Assembly: GCF_051014685.1 (NCBI RefSeq)
Contig: NW_027478461.1
Location: forward strand, 682,001 to 746,000
Length of the DNA stretch: 64,000 bases
Direction: 5' to 3'
Origin: Ptiloglossa arizonensis
Taxonomy: Eukaryota; Arthropoda; Insecta; Hymenoptera; Colletidae
Position numbers and translations under genes: made by a program. Of the stretch, positions 12,778-26,500 are shown piece by piece (position 1 is the first letter of the stretch; every line of letters begins with the position of its first letter). Below the pieces are notes generated by a model. It had not been told where the DNA came from. It saw nothing but the letters and a program-made list of their open reading frames with translations, and ran no database searches.

Positions 12778-15700
12778 GTTTTCGCAATTCTGATACTCGA
12801 AACCAATAACTACAAAGGCCTAGGGGAAAAACACACATATCTTTGTAATCGGGCGAGTTTCTACTCTCAGACGCAACAGGAATTTCTCGAGTTCGTCAAT
12901 CCGTTCGCGAGATATGGGAGTCTGAAATTAAGGAATGCTTGAGAAACCATCAAAATTTTCGAAAGTCTGATACTCGAAACCAATAACTACATAGGCATAG
13001 GGGAAAAATACACATACCGTTGTAATCAGGCGAGTTTCTACTTTCACATGCAACAGGAATTTCTCGAGTTCGTCAATCCGTTCGCGAGATATGGAAGTTT
13101 GAAATTAAGGAATGGTTAAGGAACAATCAAAATTTTTGCTGGTCTGATACTCAAAACCAATAACTGGAGTGGCCTAGGGGAAAAGTACACACACCATTGT
13201 GGTCGGGCGAGTTTCTACTTTCAGATGCAACAGGAACTTCTCGAGTTCGTCAAACCGTTCGCGAGATATGGGAGTTTGAATTTGAGGAATGGTTGAGAAA
13301 CCATCAGTTTTCGCAATTCTGATACTCGAAACCAATAACTACAAAGGCCTAGGGGAAAAACACACATATCTTTGTAATCGGGCGAGTTTCTACTCTCAGA
13401 CGCAACAGGAATTTCTCGAGTTCGTCAATCCGTTCGCGAGATATGGGAGTCTGAAATTAAGGAATGCTTGAGAAACCATCAAAATTTTCGAAAGTCTGAT
13501 ACTCGAAACCAATAACTACATAGGCCTAGGGGAAAAATACACATACCGTTGTAATCAGGCGAGTTTCTACTTTCACATGCAACAGGAATTTCTCGAGTTC
13601 GTCAATCCGTTCGCGAGATATGGAAGTTTGAAATTAAGGAATGGTTAAGGAACAATCAAAATTTTTGCTGGTCTGATACTCAAAACCAATAACTGGAGTG
13701 GCCTAGGGGAAAAGTACACACACCATTGTGGTCGGGCGAGTTTCTACTTTCAGATGCAACAGGAACTTCTCGAGTTCGTCAAACCGTTCGCGAGATATGG
13801 GAGTTTGAAGTTGAGGAATGGTTGAGAAAACATCAAAATTTTCGCAATTCTGATGCTAGAAACGAATAACTGGAATGGCCCAGTGGAAAAACACACATAC
13901 CGTTGTAATCGGGCGAGTTTCTACTTTCAGATGCAAAGGGAATTTCTCGAGTTCGTCAATCCGTTCGCGAAATATGGGTGTTTGAAGTTAAGGAATGGTT
14001 GAGAAACCATCAAAATTTTCACTGGTCTGATACTCGAAACCAATAACTGGAATGGCCTAGGGGAAAAGTACACACGCCATTGTAATCGGGCGAGTTTCTC
14101 CTTTCAGATGCAACAGGAATTTCTCGAGTTCGTCAATCCGTTCGCGAGATATGGGAGTTTGAAGCTGAGGAATGGTTGAGAAACCATCAAAGTTTTCACT
14201 GGTCTGATACTCGAATCCAATAACTGGAATCGCCTAGGGGAAAAGTACACACACCATTGTAATCGGGCTAGCTTCTACTTTCAGATGCAACAGGAATTTC
14301 TCGAGTTCGTCAATCCGTTCGCGAGATATGGGAGTTTGAAGTTGAGGAATGGTTGAGAAACCATCAAAATTTTCGCAAGTCTGATACTCGAAACCAATAA
14401 CTGCAAAGGCCTAGGGGAAAAATACAAATACCGTTGTATCCAGGCGAGTTTCTACTTTCACATGCAACAGGAATTTCTCGAGTTCGTCAATCCGTTCGCG
14501 AGATATGGGAGTTTGAAGTTGAGGAATGGTTGAGAAAACATCAAAATTTTCGCAATTCTGATGCTAGAAACGAATAACTGGAATGGTCTAGTGGAAAAAC
14601 ACACATACCGTTGTAATCGGGCGAGTTTCTACTTTCAGTTGCAACAGGAATTTCTCGAGTTCGTCAATCCGTTCGCGAGATATGGGAGTTTGAATTTAAG
14701 GAATGGTTGAGAAACCATCAAAGTTTTCGCAATTCTGATACTCGAAACCAATAACTACAAAGGCCTAGGGGAAAAACACACATATCTTTGTAATCGGGCG
14801 AGTTTCTACTTTCAGACGCAACAGGTATTTCTCGAGTTCGTCAATCCGTTCGCGAGATATGGGAGTTTGAAATTAAGGAATGCTTGAGAAACCATCAAAA
14901 TTTTCGAAAGTCTGATACTCGAAACCAATAACTACAAAGGCCTAGGGGAAAAATACACATACCGTTGTAATAAGGCGAGTTTCTACTTTCACATGCAACA
15001 GGAGTTTCTCGAGTTCGTCAATCCGTTCGCGAGATATGGGAGTTTGAAGTTAAGGAATGGTTAAGGAACAATCAAAATTTTTGCTGGTCTGATACTCGAA
15101 ACCAATAACTGGAACGGCCAACGGGAAAAGTACACACACCATTGTGATCGGGCGAGTTTCTACTTTCAGATGCAACAGGAATTTCTCGAGTTCGTCAATC
15201 CGTTCGCGAGATATGTGAGTTTGAAGTTAAGGAATGGTTACGGAACCATCAAAATTTTCGCTGGTCTGATACTCGAAACCAATAACTGAAATGGCCTAGG
15301 GGAAAGTACACGCACCATTGTAATCGGGCGAGCTTCTACTTTCAGAAGCAACAGGAAATTCTCGAGTTCGTCAATCCGTTCGCGAGATATGGGAGTTTGA
15401 AGTTAAGGAATGGTTGAGAAACCATCAAAGTTTCCGCAATTCTGATACTCGAAACCAATAACTACAAAGGCCTAGGGGAAAAACGCAGATATATTTGTAA
15501 TCGGGCGAGTTTCTACTTTCAGTTGCAACAGGAACTTCTCGAGTTCGTCAATCCGTTCGCGAGATATGGGAGTTTGAAGTTAAGGAATGGTTGAGAAACC
15601 ATCAAAGTTCTCGCAATTCTGATACTCGAAACCAATAACTACAAAGGCCTAGGGGAAAAACACACATATCTTTGTAATCGGGCGAGTTTCTACTTTCAGA

Positions 15701-15960
15701 CGCAACAGGTATTTCTCGAGTTCGTCAATCCGTTCGCGAGATATGGGAGTTTGACGTTAAGGAATGGTTAAGGAACCATCAAAATTTTCGCTGGTCTGAT
15801 ACTCGAAACCAATAACTCGAATGGCCTAGGGGAAAAGGACACACACCATTGTGATCGGGCGAGTTTCTACTTTCAGAAGCAACAGGAAATTCTCGAGTTC
15901 GTCAATCCGTTCGCGAGATATGGGAGTTTGAAGTTAAGGAATGGTTGAGAAACCATCAAA
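12778..15960 (+). repeat. 17-mer HOR (B), copy 2, with one extra monomer
   Basis: Follows copy 1 at offset 3,006 as far as about 14,770. It then has one additional CACACATATC/AGACGCAACAGGTATTTC monomer (about 14,775-14,950), after which the offset is 3,183. Later anchors agree with this: CGTTGTAATAAGG at 11,781 and 14,964, and the CGCAGATATA monomer at 12,301 and 15,484. It ends where the next unit fails to restart with the expected monomer. Confidence 0.87.
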
Positions 15961-16154
15961 GTTTTCGCAATTCTGATACTCGAAACCAATAACTACAAAG
16001 GCCTAGGGGAAAAACGCAGATATATTTGTAATCGGGCGAGTTTCTACTTTCAGTTGCAACAGGAACTTCTCGAGTTCGTCAATCCGTTCGCGAGATATGG
16101 GAGTTTGAAGTTAAGGAATGGTTGAGAAACCATCAAAGTTCTCGCAATTCTGAT
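15961..16154 (+). repeat. Local re-copy of the CGCAGATATA monomer
   Basis: The AACGCAGATATATTTG monomer of 15,484 recurs 531 bp later at 16,015 with the same following GTTGCAACAGGAACTTC. This indicates a short trimer repeat at the junction of HOR B and HOR C. Confidence 0.7.
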
Positions 16155-18820
16155 ACTCGAAACCAATAACTACAAGGGCCTAGGGGAAAAATACACATAC
16201 CGTTTTAATCAGGCGAGTTTCTACTTTCACATGCAACAGGAATTTCTCGAGTTCGTCAATCCGTTCGCGAGATATGGGAGTCTGAAGTTAAGGAATGGTT
16301 AAGGAACAATCAAAATTTTTGCTGGTCAGATACTCGAAACCAATAACTGGAACGGCCAACGGGAAAAGTACACACACCATTGTGATCGGGCGAGTTTCTA
16401 CTTTCAGATGCAACAGGAATTTCTCAAGTTCGTCAATCCGTTCGCGAGATATGGGAGTTTGAAGTTAAGGAATGGTTAAGGAACCATCAAAATTTTCACT
16501 GGTCTGATACTCGAAACCAATAACTGGAATGGCCTAGGGGAAAAGTACACACGCCATTGTAATCGGGCGAGTTTCTACTTTCAGATGCAACAGGAATTTC
16601 TCGAGTTCGTCAATCCGTTCGCGAGATATGGGAGTTTGAATTTGAGGAATGGTTGAGAAACCATCAAAATTTTCACTGGTCTGATACTCGAATCCAATAA
16701 CTGGAATGGTCTAGTGGAAAAACACACATACCGTTGTAATCGGGCGAGTTTCTACTGTCAGTTGCAACAGGAATTTCTCGAGTTCGTCAATCCGTTCGCG
16801 AGATATGGGAGTTTGAAGTTAGGGAATGGTTGAGAAACCATCGAAGTTTTCGCAATTCTGATACTCGAAACCAATAACTACAAAGGCCTAGGGGAAAAAT
16901 ACACATACCGTTGTAATCAGGCGAGTTTCTACTTTCACATGCAACAGGAATTTCTCGAGTTCGTCAATCCGTTCGCGAGATATGGGAGTTTGAAGTTAAG
17001 GAATGGTTAAGGAACCATCAAAATTTTCGCTGGTCTGATACTCGAAACGAATATCTGGAAAGGCCTAGTGGAAAAACACACATACCGTTGTAATCAGGCG
17101 AGTTTCTACTTTCACATGCAACAGGAATTTCTCGAGTTCGTCAATCCGTTCGCGAGATATGGGAGTTTGAAGTTAAGGAATGGTTGAGAAACCATCGAAG
17201 TTTTCGCAATTCTGATACTCGAAACCAATAACTACAAAGGCCTAGGTGAAAAACACACATATCTTTGTAATCGGGCGAGTTTCTACTTTCAGACGCAACA
17301 GGTATTTCTCGAGTTCGTCAATCCGTTGGCGAGATATGGGAGTTTGAAATTAAGGAATGCTTGAGAAACCATCAAAATTTTCGAAAGTCTGATACTCGAA
17401 ACCAATAACTACAAAGGCCTAGGGGAAAAATACACATACCGTTGTAATCAGGCGAGTTTCTACTTTCACATGCAACAGGAATTTCTCGAGTTCGTCAATC
17501 CGTTCGCGAGATATGGGAGTTTGAAGTTGAGGAATGGTTAAGGAACCATCAAAATTTTCGCTGGTCTGATACTCGAAACCAATAACTCGAATGGCCTAGG
17601 GGAAAAGTACACAAGCCATTGTAATCGGGCGAGTTTCTACTTTCAGATGCAACAGGAATTTCTCGAGTTCGTCAATCCGTTCGCGAGATATGGGAGTTTG
17701 AATTTGAGGAATGGTTGAGAAACCATCAGTTTTCGTAATTCTGATACTCGAAACCAATATCTACAAAGGCCTAGGGGAAAAACACACATATCTTTGTAAT
17801 CGGGCGAGTTTCTACTCTCAGACGCAACAGGAATTTTTCGAGTTCGTCAATCCGTTCGCGAGATATAGGAGTCTGAAATTAAGGAATGCTTGAGAAACCA
17901 TCAAAACTTTTGAAAGTCTGATACTCGAAACCAATAACTACATAGGCCTAGGGGAAAAATACACATACCGTTGTAATAAGGCGAGTTTCTACTTTCACAT
18001 GCAACAGGAATTTCTCGAGTTCGTCAATCCGTTCGCGAGATATGGGAGTTTGAAGTTAAGGAATGGTTAAGGAACCATCAAAATTTTCGCTGGTCTGATA
18101 CTCGAAACGAATAGCTGGAAAGGCCTAGTGGAAAAACACACATACCGTTGTAATCGGGCGAGTTTCTACTTTCAGATGCAACAGGAACTTCTCGAGTTCG
18201 TCAAACCGTTCGCGAGATATGGGAGTTTGAAGTTGAGGAATGGTTGAGAAAACATCAAAATTTTCGCAATTCTGATGCTAGAAACGAATAACTGGAATGG
18301 CCTAGTGCAAAAACACACCTACCATTGTAATCGGGCGAGTTTCTACTTTCACATGCAACAGGAATTTCTCGAGTTCGTCAATCCGTTCGCGAGATATGGG
18401 AGTTTGAAGTTGAGGAATGGTTGAGAAAACATCAAAATTTTCGCAATTCTGATGCTAGAAACGAATAACTGGAATGGTCTAGTGGAAAAACACACATACC
18501 TTTGTAATCGGGCGAGTTTCTACTTTCAGTTGCAACAGGAATTTCTCGAGTTCGTCAATCCGTTCGCGAGATATGGGAGTTTGAAGTTAAGGAATGGTTG
18601 AGAAACCATCAAAGTTTTCGCAATTCTGATACTCGAAACCAATAACTACAAAGGCCTAGGGCAAAAATACACATACCGTTGTAATCGGGCGAGTTTCTAC
18701 TTTCACATGCAACAGGAATTTCTCGAGTTCGTCAATCCGTTCGCGAGATATGGGAGTTTGAAGTTAAGGAATGGTTAAGGGACAATCAAAATTTTTGCTG
18801 GTCTGATACTCGAAACCAAT
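16155..18820 (+). repeat. Large HOR (C), copy 1
   Basis: Matches 20,401-22,710 first at offset 4,246 (24 x 177 minus 2) and, after about 17,340, at offset 3,892 (22 x 177 minus 2). Copy 1 therefore has two monomers (about 17,340-17,700) that copy 2 lacks. Anchors include GCTGGTCAGATAC (16,321 and 20,567), GGCCTAGGTGAAAA (17,241 and 21,487) and the ATATAGGAGTCTG of the 175-bp monomer near 17,862 and 21,754. At 18,820 it switches to HOR B-type sequence. Confidence 0.85.
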
Positions 18821-19545
18821 AACTGGAATGGCCTAGGGGAAAAGTACACACGCCATTGTAATCGGGCGAGTTTCTCCTTTCAGATGCAACAGGAATTTCT
18901 CGAGTTCGTCAATCCGTTCGCGAGATATGGGAGTTTGAAGCTGAGGAATGGTTGAGAAACCATCAAAGTTTTCACTGGTCTGATACTCGAATCCAATAAC
19001 TGGAATCGCCTAGGGGAAAAGTACACACACCATTGTAATCGGGCTAGCTTCTACTTTCAGATGCAACAGGAATTTCTCGAGTTCGTCAATCCGTTCGCGA
19101 GATATGGGAGTTTGAAGTTGAGGAATGGTTGAGAAACCATCAAAATTTTCGCAAGTCTGATATTCGAAACCAATAACTGCAAAGGCCTAGGGGAAAAATA
19201 CAAATACCGTTGTATCCAGGCGAGTTTCTACTTTCACATGCAACAGGAATTTCTCGAGTTCGTCAATCCGTTCGCGAGATATGGGAGTTTGAAGTTGAGG
19301 AATGGTTGAGAAAACATCAAAATTTTCGCAATTCTGATGCTAGAAACGAATAACTGGAATGGTCTAGTGGAAAAACACACATACCGTTGTAATCGGGCGA
19401 GTTTCTACTTTCAGTTGCAACAGGAATTTCTCGAGTTCGTCAATCCGTTCGCGAGATATGGGAGTTTGAATTTAAGGAATGGTTGAGAAACCATCAAAGT
19501 TTTCGCAATTCTGATACTCGAAACCAATAACTACAAAGGCCTAGG
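18821..19545 (+). repeat. HOR B-derived block inside HOR C
   Basis: Four monomers matching about 14,045-14,769 at offset 4,776 (27 x 177 minus 3). The match includes the unusual TTTCTCCTTTCAG (14,095 and 18,871) and the NheI marker GCTAGC (14,267 and 19,043). It ends at the AGGGTAAAAACGCAG monomer. Confidence 0.82.
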
Positions 19546-20400
19546 GTAAAAACGCAGATATATTTGTAATCGGGCGAGTTTCTACTTTCAGATGCAACAG
19601 GAATTTCTCGAGTTCGTCAATCCGTTCGCGAGATATGGGAGTTTGAAATTAAGGAATGCTTGAGAAACCATCAAAATTTTCGAAAGTCTGATACTCGAAA
19701 CCAATAACTGCAAAGGCCTAGGGGAAAAATACACATACCGTTGTATCCAGGCGAGTTTCTACTTTCACATGCAACAGGAATTTCTCGAGTTCGTCAATCC
19801 GTTCGCGAGATATGGGAGTTTGAAGTTAAGGAATGGTTGAGAAACCAACAAAGTTTTCGCAATTCTGATACTCGAAACCAATAACTACAAAGGCCTAGGG
19901 GAAAAACGCAGATATATTTGTAATCGGGCGAGTTTCTACTTTCAGTTGCAACAGGAACTTCTCGAGTTCGTCAATCCGTTCGCGAGATATGGGAGTTTGA
20001 AGTTAAGGAATGGTTGAGAAACCATCAAAGTTCTCGCAATTCTGATACTCGAAACCAATAACTACAAAGGCCTAGGGGAAAAACACACATATCTTTGTAA
20101 TCGGGCGAGTTTCTACTTTCAGACGCAACAGGTATTTCTCGAGTTCGTCAATCCGTTCGCGAGATATGGGAGTTTGACGTTAAGGAATGGTTAAGGAACC
20201 ATCAAAATTTTCGCTGGTCTGATACTCGAAACCAATAACTCGAATGGCCTAGGGGAAAAGGACACACACCATTGTGATCGGGCGAGTTTCTACTTTCAGA
20301 TGCAACAGGAATTTCTCGAGTTCGTCAATCCGTTCGCGAGATATGGGAGTCTGAAATTAAGGAATGCTTGAGAAACCATCAAAATTTTCAAAAGTCTGAT
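19546..20400 (+). repeat. Second HOR B-derived block
   Basis: Repeats the monomer order of about 15,420-15,900: AACGCAGATATATTTG, CATCAAAGTTCTCGC, AGACGCAACAGGTATTTC and TTTGACGTTAAGG. It then joins HOR C copy 2. A private change, CCAACAAAGTTTTCG, is at about 19,846. Confidence 0.78.
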
Positions 20401-22710
20401 ACTCGAAACCAATAACTACAAAGGCCTAGGGGAAAAATACACATACCGTTTTAATCAGGCGAGTTTCTACTTTCACATGCAACAGGAATTTCTCGAGTTC
20501 GTCAATCCGTTCGCGAGATATGGGAGTCTGAAGTTAAGGAATGGTTAAGGAACAATCAAAATTTTTGCTGGTCAGATACTCGAAACCAATAACTGGAACG
20601 GCCAACGGGAAAAGTACACACACCATTGTGATCGGGCGAGTTTCTACTTTCAGATGCAACAGGAATTTCTCAAGTTCGTCAATCCGTTCGCGAGATATGG
20701 GAGTTTGAAGTTAAGGAATGGTTAAGGAACCATCAAAATTTTCACTGGTCTGATACTCGAAACCAATAACTGGAATGGCCTAGGGGAAAAGTACACACGC
20801 CATTGTAATCGGGCGAGTTTCTACTTTCAGATGCAACAGGAATTTCTCGAGTTCGTCAATCCGTTCGCGAGATATGGGAGTTTGAATTTGAGGAATGGTT
20901 GAGAAACCATCAAAATTTTCACTGGTCTGATACTCGAATCCAATAACTGGAATGGTCTAGTGGAAAAACACACATACCGTTGTAATCGGGCGAGTTTCTA
21001 CTGTCAGTTGCAACAGGAATTTCTCGAGTTCGTCAATCCGTTCGCGAGATATGGGAGTTTGAAGTTAGGGAATGGTTGAGAAACCATCGAAGTTTTCGCA
21101 ATTCTGATACTCGAAACCAATAACTACAAAGGCCTAGGGGAAAAATACACATACCGTTGTAATCAGGCGAGTTTCTACTTTCACATGCAACAGGAATTTC
21201 TCGAGTTCGTCAATCCGTTCGCGAGATATGGGAGTTTGAAGTTAAGGAATGGTTAAGGAACCATCAAAATTTTCGCTGGTCTGATACTCGAAACGAATAG
21301 CTGGAAAGGGCTAGTGGAAAAACACACATACCGTTGTAATCAGGCGAGTTTCTACTTTCACATGCAACAGGAATTTCTCGAGTTCGTCAATCCGTTCGCG
21401 AGATATGGGAGTTTGAAGTTAAGGAATGGTTGAGAAACCATCGAAGTTTTCGCAATTCTGATACTCGAAACCAATAACTACAAAGGCCTAGGTGAAAAAC
21501 ACACATATCTTTGTAATCGGGCGAGTTTCTACTTTCAGACGCAACAGGTATTTCTCGAGTTCGTCAATCCGTTCGCGAGATATGGGAGTTTGAATTTGAG
21601 GAATGGTTGAGAAACCATCAGTTTTCGTAATTCTGATACTCGAAACCAATATCTACAAAGGCCTAGGGGAAAAACACACATATCTTTGTAATCGGGCGAG
21701 TTTCTACTCTCAGACGCAACAGGAATTTTTCGAGTTCGTCAATCCGTTCGCGAGATATAGGAGTCTGAAATTAAGGAATGCTTGAGAAACCATCAAAACT
21801 TTTGAAAGTCTGATACTCGAAACCAATAACTACATAGGCCTAGGGGAAAAATACACATACCGTTGTAATAAGGCGAGTTTCTACTTTCACATGCAACAGG
21901 AATTTCTCGAGTTCGTCAATCCGTTCGCGAGATATGGGAGTTTGAAGTTAAGGAATGGTTAAGGAACCATCAAAATTTTCGCTGGTCTGATACTCGAAAC
22001 GAATAGCTGGAAAGGCCTAGTGGAAAAACACACATACCGTTGTAATCGGGCGAGTTTCTACTTTCAGATGCAACAGGAACTTCTCGAGTTCGTCAAACCG
22101 TTCGCGAGATATGGGAGTTTGAAGTTGAGGAATGGTTGAGAAAACATCAAAATTTTCGCAATTCTGATGCTAGAAACGAATAACTGGAATGGCCTAGTGC
22201 AAAAACACACCTACCATTGTAATCGGGCGAGTTTCTACTTTCACATGCAACAGGAATTTCTCGAGTTCGTCAATCCGTTCGCGAGATATGGGAGTTTGAA
22301 GTTGAGGAATGGTTGAGAAAACATCAAAATTTTCGCAATTCTGATGCTAGAAACGAATAACTGGAATGGTCTAGTGGAAAAACACACATACCTTTGTAAT
22401 CGGGCGAGTTTCTTCTTTCAGTTGCAACAGGAATTTCTCGAGTTCGTCAATCCGTTCGCGAGATATGGGAGTTTGAAGTTAAGGAATGGTTGAGAAACCA
22501 TCAAAGTTTTCGCAATTCTGATACTCGAAACCAATAACTACAAAGGCCTAGGGGAAAAATACACATACCGTTGTAATCGGGCGAGTTTCTACTTTCACAT
22601 GCAACAGGAATTTCTCGAGTTCGTCAATCCGTTCGCGAGATATGGGAGTTTGAAGTTAAGGAATGGTTAAGGGACAATCAAAATTTTTGCTGGTCTGATA
22701 CTCGAAACCA
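20401..22710 (+). repeat. Large HOR (C), copy 2
   Basis: Second copy of the block at 16,155-18,820, two monomers shorter. It joins TATTTCTCGAGTTCG directly to the GAATTTGAGG monomer at about 21,590. Near 22,710 it passes into the segment shared with 8.7-9.8 kb. Visible differences from copy 1 are few (GGGCTAGTGG near 21,308, TTTCTTCTTTCAG near 22,411). Confidence 0.84.
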
Positions 22711-23555
22711 ATAAATGGAATGGCCTAGGGGAAAGTACACACACCATTGTGATCGGGCGAGTTTCTACTTTCAGATGCAACAGGAATTTCTCGAGTTCGT
22801 TAATCCGTTCGCGAGATATGGGAGTTTGAAGTTAAGGAATGGTTGAGAAACCATCAAAATTTTCACTGGTCTGATGCTCGAAACGAATAACTGGAATGGC
22901 CTAGGGGAAAAGTACACACACCATTGTAATCGAGCGAGCTTCTACTTTCAGATGCAACAGGAATTTCTCGAGTTGGTCAATCCGTTCGCGAGATATGGGA
23001 GTTTGAAGTTAAGGAATGGTTGAGAAACCATCAAAATTTTCGCTATTCTGATGCTAGAAACGAATAACTGGAATGGCCTAGTGTAAAAACACACATACCG
23101 TTGTAATCAGGCGAGTTTCTGCTTTCACATGCAACAGGAATTTCTCGAGTTCGTCAATCCGTTCGCGAGATATGGGAGTTTGAAGTTAAGGAATGGTTAA
23201 GGAACCATCAAAATTTTGGCTGGTCTGATACTCGAAACCAATAACTGGAATGGCCTATGGGAAAAGTACACACACCATTGTTATCGGGCGAGCTTCTACT
23301 TTCAGATGCAACAGGAATTTCTCGAGTTGGTCAATCCGTCCGCGAGATAAGGGAGTTTGAAGTTAAGGAAAGGTTGAGAAACCATCAAAATTTTCACTGG
23401 TCTGATACTCGAAACTAATAACTGGAATGGCCTAGGGGAAAAGTACACACGCCATTGTAATCGGGCGAGTTTCTACTTTCAGATGCAACAGGAATTTCTC
23501 GAGTTCGTCATCCGTTCGCGAGATATGGGAGTTTGAATTTGAGGAATGGTTGAGA
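22518..23555 (+). repeat. Six-monomer segment duplicated ~13.8 kb away, copy 2
   Basis: Counterpart of 8,724-9,763 with the same rare markers in order. Small differences include GATGCTCGAAACG for GATACTCGAAACG near 22,873, AAAGGTTGAG near 23,368, and a one-base deletion (TTCGTCATCCG) near 23,508. It sits directly after the second copy of HOR C. Confidence 0.85.
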
Positions 23556-26500
23556 AAACATCAAAATTTTCGCAATTCTGATGCTAGAAACGAATAACTG
23601 GAATGGTCTAGTGGAAAAACACACATACCTTTGTAATCGGGCGAGTTTCTACTTTCAGTTGCAACAGGAATTTCTCGAGTTCGTCAATCCGTTCGCGAGA
23701 TATGGGAGTTTGAAATTAAGGAATGCTTGAGAAACCATCAAAATTTTCGAAAGTCTGATACTCGAAACCAATAACTACAAAGGCCTAGGGGAAAAATACA
23801 CATACCGTTGTAATAAGGCGAGTTTCTACTTTCACATGCAACAGGAATTTCTCGAGTTCGTCAATCCGTTCGCGAGATATGGGAGTTTGAAGTTAAGGAA
23901 TGGTTAAGGAACAATCAAAATTTTTGCTGGTCTGATACTCGAAACCAATAACTGGAACGGCCAACGGGAAAAGTACACACACCATTGTGATCGGGCGAGT
24001 TTCTACTTTCAGATGCAACAGGAATTTCTCGAGTTCGTCAATCCGTTCGCGAGATATGGGAGTTTGAAGTTGAGGAATGGTTGAGAAAACATCAAAATTT
24101 TCGCAATTCTGATGCTAGAAACGAATAACTGGAATGGTCTAGTGGAAAAACACACATACCGTTGTAATCGGGCGAGTTTCTACTTTCAGATGCAAAAGGA
24201 ATTTCTCGAGTTCGTCAATCCGTTCGCGAGATATGGGTGTTTGAAGTTAAGGAATGGTTGAGAAACCATCAAAATTTTCACTGGTCTGATATTCGAAACC
24301 AATAACTGGAATGGCATAGGGGAAAAGTACACACGCCATTGTAATCGGGCGAGTTTCTACTTTCAGATGCAACAGGAATTTCTCGAGTTCGTCAATCCGT
24401 TCGCGAGATATGGGAGTTTGAAGTTGAGGAATGGTTGAGAAACCATCAAAGTTTTCACTGGTCTGATACTCGAATCCAATAACTGGAATCGCCTAGGGGA
24501 AAAGTACACACACCATTGTAATCGGGCTAGCTTCTACTTTCAGATGCAACTGGAATTTCTCGAGTTCGTCAATCCGTTCGCGAGATATGGGAGTTTGAAG
24601 TTGAGGAATGGTTGAGAAACCATCAAAATTTTCGCAAGTCTGATACTCGAAACCAATAACTGCAAAGGCCTAGGGGAAAAATACAAATACCGTTGTATCC
24701 AGGCGAGTTTCTACTTTCACATGCAACAGGAATTTCTCGAGTTCGTCAATCCGTTCGCGAGATATGGGAGTTTGAAGTTGAGGAATGGTTGAGAAAACAT
24801 CAAAATTTTCGCAATTCTGATGCTAGAAACGAATAACTGGAATGGTCTAGTGGAAAAACACACATACCGTTGTAATCGGGCGAGTTTCTACTTTCAGTTG
24901 CAACAGGAATTTCTCGAGCTCGTCAATCCGTTCGCGAGATATGGGAGTTTGAAATTAAGGAATGCTTGAGAAACCATCAAAATTTTCGAAAGTCTGATAC
25001 TCGAAACCAATAACTACAAAGGCCTAGGGGAAAAATACACATACCGTTGTAATAAGGCGAGTTTCTACTTTCACATGCAACAGTAATTTCTCGAGTTCGT
25101 CAATCCGTTCGCGAGATATGGGAGTTTGAAGTTAAGGAATGGTTAAGGAACAATCAAAATTTTTGCTGGTCTGATACTCGAAACCAATAACTGGAACGGC
25201 CAACGGGAAAAGTACACACACCATTGTGATCGGGCGAGTTTCTACTTTCAGATGCAACAGGAATTTCTCGAGTTCGTCAATCCGTTCGCGAGATATGTGA
25301 GTTTGAAGTTAAGGAATGGTTACGGAACCATCAAAATTTTCACTGGTCTGATACTCGAAACCAATAACTACAAAGGCCTAGGGGAAAAATACACATACCG
25401 TTGTAATCAGGCGAGTTTCTACTTTCACATGCAACAGGAATTTCTCGAGTTCGTCAATCCGTTCGCGAGATATGGGAGTTTGAAGTTAAGGAATGGTTGA
25501 GAAACCATCAAAATTTTCACTGGTCTGATACTCGAAACCAATAACTGGAATGGCCTAGGGGAAAAGTACACACGCCATTGTAATCGGGCGAGTTTCTACT
25601 TTCAGATGCAACAGGAATTTCTCGAGTTCGTCAATCCGTTCGCGAGATATGTGAGTTTGAAGTTAAGGAATGGTTAAGGAACAATCAAAATTTTTGCTGG
25701 TCTGATACTCAAAACCAATAACTGGAGTGGCCTAGGGGAAAAGTACATACACCATTGTAATCGAGCGAGCTTCTACTTTCAGATGCAACAGGAATTTCTC
25801 AAGTTCGTCAATCCGTTCGCGAGATATGGGAGTTTGAAGTTAAGGAATGGTTAAGGAACCATCAAAATTTTCGCTGGTCTGATACTCGAAACCAATAACT
25901 GGAACGGCCAACGGGAAAAGTACACACACCATTGTGATCGCGCGAGTTTCTACTTTCAGATGCAACAGGAATTTCTCGAGTTCGTCAAACCGTTCGCGAG
26001 ATATGGGAGTTTGAACTTGAGGAATGGTTGAGAAAACATCAAAATTTTCGCAATTCTGATGCTAGAAACGAATAACTGGAATGGTCTAGTGGAAAAACAC
26101 ACATACCGTTGTAATCGGGCGAGTTTCTGCTTTCAGATGCAACAGGAACTTCTCGAGTTCGTCAAACCGTTCGCGAGATATGGGAGTTTGAAGTTGAGGA
26201 ATGGTTGAGAAAACATCAAAATTTTCGCAATTCTGATGCTAGAAACGAATAACTGGAATGGCCTAGTGGAAAAACACACATACCGTTGTAATCGGGCGAG
26301 TTTCTACTTTCAGATGCAACAGGAATTTCTCGAGTTCGTCAATCCGTTCGCGAGATATGGGAGTTTGAAGTTAAGGAATGGTTGAGAAACCATCAAAATT
26401 TTCACTGGTCTGATACTCGAAACCAATAACTGGAATGGCCTAGGGGAACAGTACACACGCCATTGTAATCGGGCGAGTTTCTACTTTCAGATGCAACAGG

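Noticed and set aside
9754..21785. Five 60-codon open frames (9,754, 10,283, 13,289, 17,711, 21,603)
   Set aside because: They are the same satellite frame, bounded by the TGA of each monomer and created by the two-base loss in CCATCAGTTTTCG. Their near-identity comes from HOR copying, with no protein-like features.
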